DNA from: Corynebacterium choanae
GTDB lineage: Bacteria > Actinomycetota > Actinomycetes > Mycobacteriales > Mycobacteriaceae
DNA: 64,000 nt
NCBI RefSeq assembly: GCF_003813965.1
Contig: NZ_CP033896.1
Coordinates: forward strand, 2,922,774 to 2,986,773
Direction of reading: 5' to 3'
The notes under the pieces were generated by a model, which was not told where the DNA came from, did no database searches, and worked only from the letters and a program-made list of their open reading frames with translations. This document shows positions 61,256-64,000 of this stretch, one piece after another (position 1 is the stretch's first letter; each line of letters opens with the position of its first letter). A program made the translations under genes and the position numbers.

Positions 61256-61514
61256 GGTGTAAGTCAGTACTCCTTATTCGATCCGTGTGGGTCCGGCTGC
61301 GGGGCAGGCTGGCACAGATTGAAGGGATAAGGGGAAAACGAATGTTGAGGCAGCTGTTGCATCACCGCAACGTGATGTGTTGGTGGCTGCTGTTGCATAG
61401 CCGAATGGTCAGCCGGGCAGCCGGCGGCTGCACTGGTGACCGAAAACAGTCTGCAGCATACCCTACCTGCTGGTGGTGAACATTCCATGTTGACCAGCTC
61501 TGGTGGGTGCCGGC

Positions 61515-61802
61515 TCATGCCGGGGGATCTGGGGCTGCCTCGTAGAGTTGGGAGGGATCCTGCCAGCCGGGTGGGGGATCGAAGCCGCCGGGATGCCACG
61601 GCCCGCATTTGCTGATGCGGGCAATGGTGAGCAGGCTGCCTTTGAGCGGCCCTGCAGTGGTGATTGCCTGTAGTCCGTATGCTGAGCAGGTTGGCTCAAA
61701 GCGACAGGTAGAACCGTTTTTTAACGGGCTGATGTAGTGCTGATACCAGCGGATGAGCCGGATGATGATGCGCGTTGCTGGCCGCTGTGGGTCACCGGCC
61801 AC
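61515..61802 (-). CDS. yidD: Membrane protein insertion efficiency factor YidD
   Basis: 95 residues. Typical YidD core: [26 protein letters not shown] (two Cys), then [11 protein letters not shown]. It assists YidC. The GTG start lies inside the end of rnpA (11-base overlap), as in many bacteria. Confidence 0.95.
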   Translation of the reverse strand: MAGDPQRPATRIIIRLIRWYQHYISPLKNGSTCRFEPTCSAYGLQAITTAGPLKGSLLTIARISKCGPWHPGGFDPPPGWQDPSQLYEAAPDPPA

Positions 61803-62271
61803 GACGGTAGGCTTTCTGCGCGCAGCGAAACACTGTGGCGTGAAGTTCGTCGTAGCTAAGTTCGGCGGCGCCGGCGAGTGCCCGGATCACAATGTCGACG
61901 GGCTGGTCGAAGGTGGTGCACAGCTCCCGGCTGATGTCCCGCAGTTGCCGGCTGACCCGATGCCGGGTGACAGCGTTACCGACTGCTTTGCCGACCACCA
62001 GCCCGATGCGGGTGGTGCGACTGGTGGTGAGTTCTGCGGTTGATAATCGTTCGACTTGCCGCAGTAGCTGTGCCGCTGACAGGTCGGTGTCTGCTGCCGC
62101 TGCAGGGGTGGCGGCGTCGTGTTGCTGCTGGCGCTGATAGGCGGCTACTGCGGCGGGTAGGCGATGGGGGCACACATAGACCACCAGGTGGGGGGTGCCG
62201 GCGCGTTTGCCCCGCCGGATGACCTGTTGGAATTGCCGCGACTGGGTGAGCTTGTGGTGTTGCGGCAGCAT
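61792..62271 (-). CDS. rnpA: Ribonuclease P protein component
   Basis: 159 residues; it joins the catalytic RNA in cleaving the 5' leader of tRNA precursors. The conserved helix reads [20 protein letters not shown] (RNR-type motif). Members are usually about 110-130 residues; the extra length is an Ala/Gln-rich insertion at about residues 42-85 between the strands LVVYVCPH and [12 protein letters not shown] 62271 has AAGGAG five bases upstream. Confidence 0.95.
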   Translation of the reverse strand: MLPQHHKLTQSRQFQQVIRRGKRAGTPHLVVYVCPHRLPAAVAAYQRQQQHDAATPAAAADTDLSAAQLLRQVERLSTAELTTSRTTRIGLVVGKAVGNAVTRHRVSRQLRDISRELCTTFDQPVDIVIRALAGAAELSYDELHATVFRCAQKAYRRGR

Positions 62272-62431
62272 CACGTCTCCTTCGCGGTCAATCAGCAGGA
62301 ACTAGGGGAATCTGCAGGAAAAATAGCACAAGCCGCAGCGTAGCGTCGCCCCGTCACACACCGGTGCACATCATGACAATTCATGGTGGCTTGGTGGTGG
62401 GTGGGGACAGCGCCAGCAGCGGCTTGTGGGG

Positions 62432-62460
62432 GCTGCCGGTAAAAGGATCTCACCGGCAGC
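62432..62460 (-). promoter_or_regulatory. Hairpin between rpmH and rnpA
   Basis: GCTGCCGGT (62432-62440) and ACCGGCAGC (62452-62460) form a 9-bp stem with an 11-base loop, 43 bases past rpmH. It has no T-tract. It may partially terminate or process the rpmH-rnpA transcript. Confidence 0.5.
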
Positions 62461-62502
62461 ATTGAGGCGATAATCGTGCGCCTTGTTGCGGGTGGCAACA
62501 AG

Positions 62503-62646
62503 TTACACGGTCAGCGACTTACGTCCCTTCCGACGACGCGCACCGATGATGGCACGGCCGGCGCGGGTACGCATGCGGGTACGGAAGCCGTGCACGCGTG
62601 CACGACGGCGATTATTCGGTTGGAATGTCCGCTTGCCCTTGGCCAC
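62503..62646 (-). CDS. rpmH: 50S ribosomal protein L34
   Basis: 47 residues: [20 protein letters not shown] followed by [20 protein letters not shown]. The GTG at 62646 has AAGGAG seven bases upstream and matches the family N-terminus; upstream in-frame codons are spurious. It is the first gene of the leftward rpmH-rnpA-yidD-yidC run beside the origin. Confidence 0.97.
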   Translation of the reverse strand: MAKGKRTFQPNNRRRARVHGFRTRMRTRAGRAIIGARRRKGRKSLTV

Positions 62647-62792
62647 GGCGATTCTCCTTGCAATTGGATGTTCAATAGTAACAGTGCACAACATCACCAC
62701 CAGGGGTGCTCGCATACGGTGCTGGTGCTTGTCGCCCCCTTAAAACAGCAAGGGGTCACCAAACCTTCCAGAGGTCGAGACGGCGCAGATCG

Positions 62793-63114
62793 ATGGATCA
62801 TGTTGTGGCAGCCGGTGGCATCGTCCCGAATCGGCGACCGCATACCGCGCTGCACGTTGTAGAAGGTGATTCCATCACAGTTGTGGTGGATTCACCGGTG
62901 CGACACGCGATACCCGTCCGCGGATCAGGCGGGGATACCTCATACCGGTTGCTTACCTCCAGCTCACGCTGTGGGTAAGCAGGTTGTACGGGTAACACTG
63001 CAGGCGACAGTAGGCGAGTATGAACACCTGGTAAGAGGCGACAATATTCGGTGCAGCATCGGCGGCCGGCGGGATGGGCAACTACGGAAGTCCATCCTGA
63101 TCGGCGGCAGCTGA
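62793..63114 (+). pseudogene. Small frameshifted gene between rpmH and oriC
   Basis: From ATG 62793 one frame reads HVVAAGGIVPNRRPHTALHV, VEGDSITVVVDSPVRHAIPV and SGGDTSYRLL, then meets a stop at 62976. From about 62955 the next frame continues as LPPAHAVGKQVVRVTLQATV and GEYEHLVRGDNIR to TGA 63112-63114. Both halves are Val-rich, strand-like and free of bias expected of random DNA, so a single-base frameshift in one ~107-residue protein is likely. I do not recognise the family. No promoter or strong ribosome site is evident. Confidence 0.5.
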
Positions 63115-63257
63115 TGTTGCGGCTGTCATGGCATGGCGAAACCATGCCAGTGTTACTGGCACAACAAACTTCTGCCCAAGACTACGTGGATTTGACGAAA
63201 AGGTACAAATCTGGGCGGCTCACCCGGGCGGGGGCACCTGTAACCACACGCTTGTAA
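63114..63257 (+). CDS. Possible 47-residue protein, coupled to the frameshifted gene
   Basis: ATG 63114 overlaps the TGA of the preceding frame (TGATG), a classic coupling arrangement. The product, LSWHGETMPVLLAQQTSAQD through YVDLTKRYKSGRLTRAGAPV, is basic with no recognised motif. It could be a real small protein or a further fragment of the decayed gene. Confidence 0.3.
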   Translation: MLRLSWHGETMPVLLAQQTSAQDYVDLTKRYKSGRLTRAGAPVTTRL

Positions 63258-63339
63258 TTAACCTGCAGGCAGGGGGCAAAACTTCCACTAGCCAGCAGGA
63301 TCACTCAACGGGTGGCAAATGGGGCAGGAGTGTGTGGCA

Positions 63340-64000
63340 GAAACCTGTGGAGAACTGCTAGACAGCAGCCCGGAATAGCGAGTAACAATAACGGTGCAGC
63401 GCCACGCCGCAAATCCGTGCTTCAACAGCGTTGCTGTGGATAACTGTTAGACTTCACCCTCAAGTACAACTTGATACCCGCATTACTGCAGGTAGGGACC
63501 AAGTTTTCAGTTTCCACAATTATTCACAGGGCACTGCGTTTGCTGTGGATAACTTGCCGAAAGGGAGTTATCCACAGGTGTGAATAACCCTGTGAATAAC
63601 CAAGTCAGACAACTTTTCTGCTTGTGTATGAGACAGTGGACAGTGTTGTGTAAGAATTAACTTGGAACTTCACTAGTGACTAAGGTCACTAAACCGGATG
63701 AGCTGCGGACCTGCCAGCGCGAGCACAGGTGCCGCAAACACTCCACAGCTGTGGACAGTGTGCTGTCAACAGCTCATCCACAAGGTTTGCCAAGTTTTCC
63801 ACAACCTGTTGGTAACTGGCGGCAACCTGGCGGTGGGTTATTCCATCGCCGGGGATAATTTCATGCTTTTTCTGCTCGTTGTTGCTCGATTAAAGCGGCA
63901 GTGCGTCTGGATGTTCAACGGTGGGTTCACCGTGGTGTCGTCGCCGGTGCGACGGTACTGATTCGCGCTGCCCCATGTGTGTACATATAAGGACCATCCC
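63340..64000. other. oriC: Replication origin region (oriC) with DnaA-box cluster
   Basis: Exact DnaA boxes of the TTATCCACA type lie at 63435-63443 (reverse), 63544-63552 (reverse) and 63568-63576; TTATTCACA-type boxes at 63520-63528, 63579-63587 (reverse) and 63591-63599 (reverse). One-mismatch boxes are at 63346-63354, 63774-63782 and 63795-63803. A short palindrome TAGTGAC/GTCACTA spans 63674-63691, next to a moderately AT-rich stretch (63640-63690) that could be the unwinding element. rpmH to the left and the expected dnaA to the right (outside the window) match actinobacterial origins. Confidence 0.9.

Noticed and set aside
63698..63961. Start of dnaA at the right edge
   Set aside because: Frames in the last 300 bases show no DnaA N-terminal sequence; they overlap DnaA boxes. 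dnaA should begin outside the window.

Overview
The window is a 64 kb stretch of an actinobacterial chromosome next to the replication origin, most likely from Corynebacterium or a close relative. The reasons are the actinobacterial gene order cca - NUDIX - DUF6049 - murJ - sigM - trxB - trxA - cwlM - (GNAT, opposite strand) - parB - parA - rsmG - yidC - yidD - rnpA - rpmH, a cluster of DnaA boxes at the right edge, GTP-type PEP carboxykinase, and the trp and mmpL genes lying close to the origin. Genus and species are inference; there is no rRNA or tRNA gene here to confirm them.

Layout. 0-13.5 kb, all on the minus strand: a TM2-domain protein cut by the window edge, a photolyase with unusual insertions, an MgtC/SapB protein, a LacI-type regulator, a four-gene ABC importer plus cytosolic glycerophosphodiesterase operon, and pck. 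14.4-23.9 kb: tryptophan genes in a rearranged order. trpE, a trpG-trpD fusion and trpCF read rightwards, with a terminator between the second and third. trpBA is inverted and faces them across a 1.5 kb spacer that holds a badly decayed ABC-F ATPase. 23.9-32.5 kb: a gene-poor region with only a divergent mmpL / BASS-transporter pair, densely studded with parS (ParB-binding) sites. 32.5-36.2 kb: a small unknown protein, TrhO, an orphan DNA methyltransferase, and a DUF2200 gene with an in-frame stop. 36.4-52.7 kb: the cca-to-cwlM block of envelope and redox genes, with an inserted repeat-rich lipoprotein and unusually long N-terminal extensions. 52.7-62.6 kb, minus strand: GNAT, a RelE-like/UvrD-like fusion helicase, parB, parA, rsmG, yidC, yidD, rnpA, rpmH. 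62.6-64 kb: a frameshifted small gene and the oriC DnaA-box cluster; dnaA itself must lie beyond the window.

The outstanding feature is the centromere. I find 14 parS or parS-like sites between 20,421 and 32,331; eight are the exact palindrome TGTTTCACGTGAAACA and six have one or two changes. They sit roughly 31-43 kb from the DnaA boxes. Seven are spaced 284-530 bp apart in a 2.6 kb stretch with no convincing gene. Some are nested in longer perfect palindromes and one lies inside the coding sequence of mmpL. parB and parA, which would act on them, are encoded at 56-58.5 kb. The spacers carrying parS look like eroded DNA (pseudogene, tandem repeat, inverted trpBA), which suggests that the centromere was inserted into or grew within a decaying region.

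All coordinates and motif positions were read by eye from the sequence and the translations. Family assignments rest on recognisable motifs and gene order, not on database searches.
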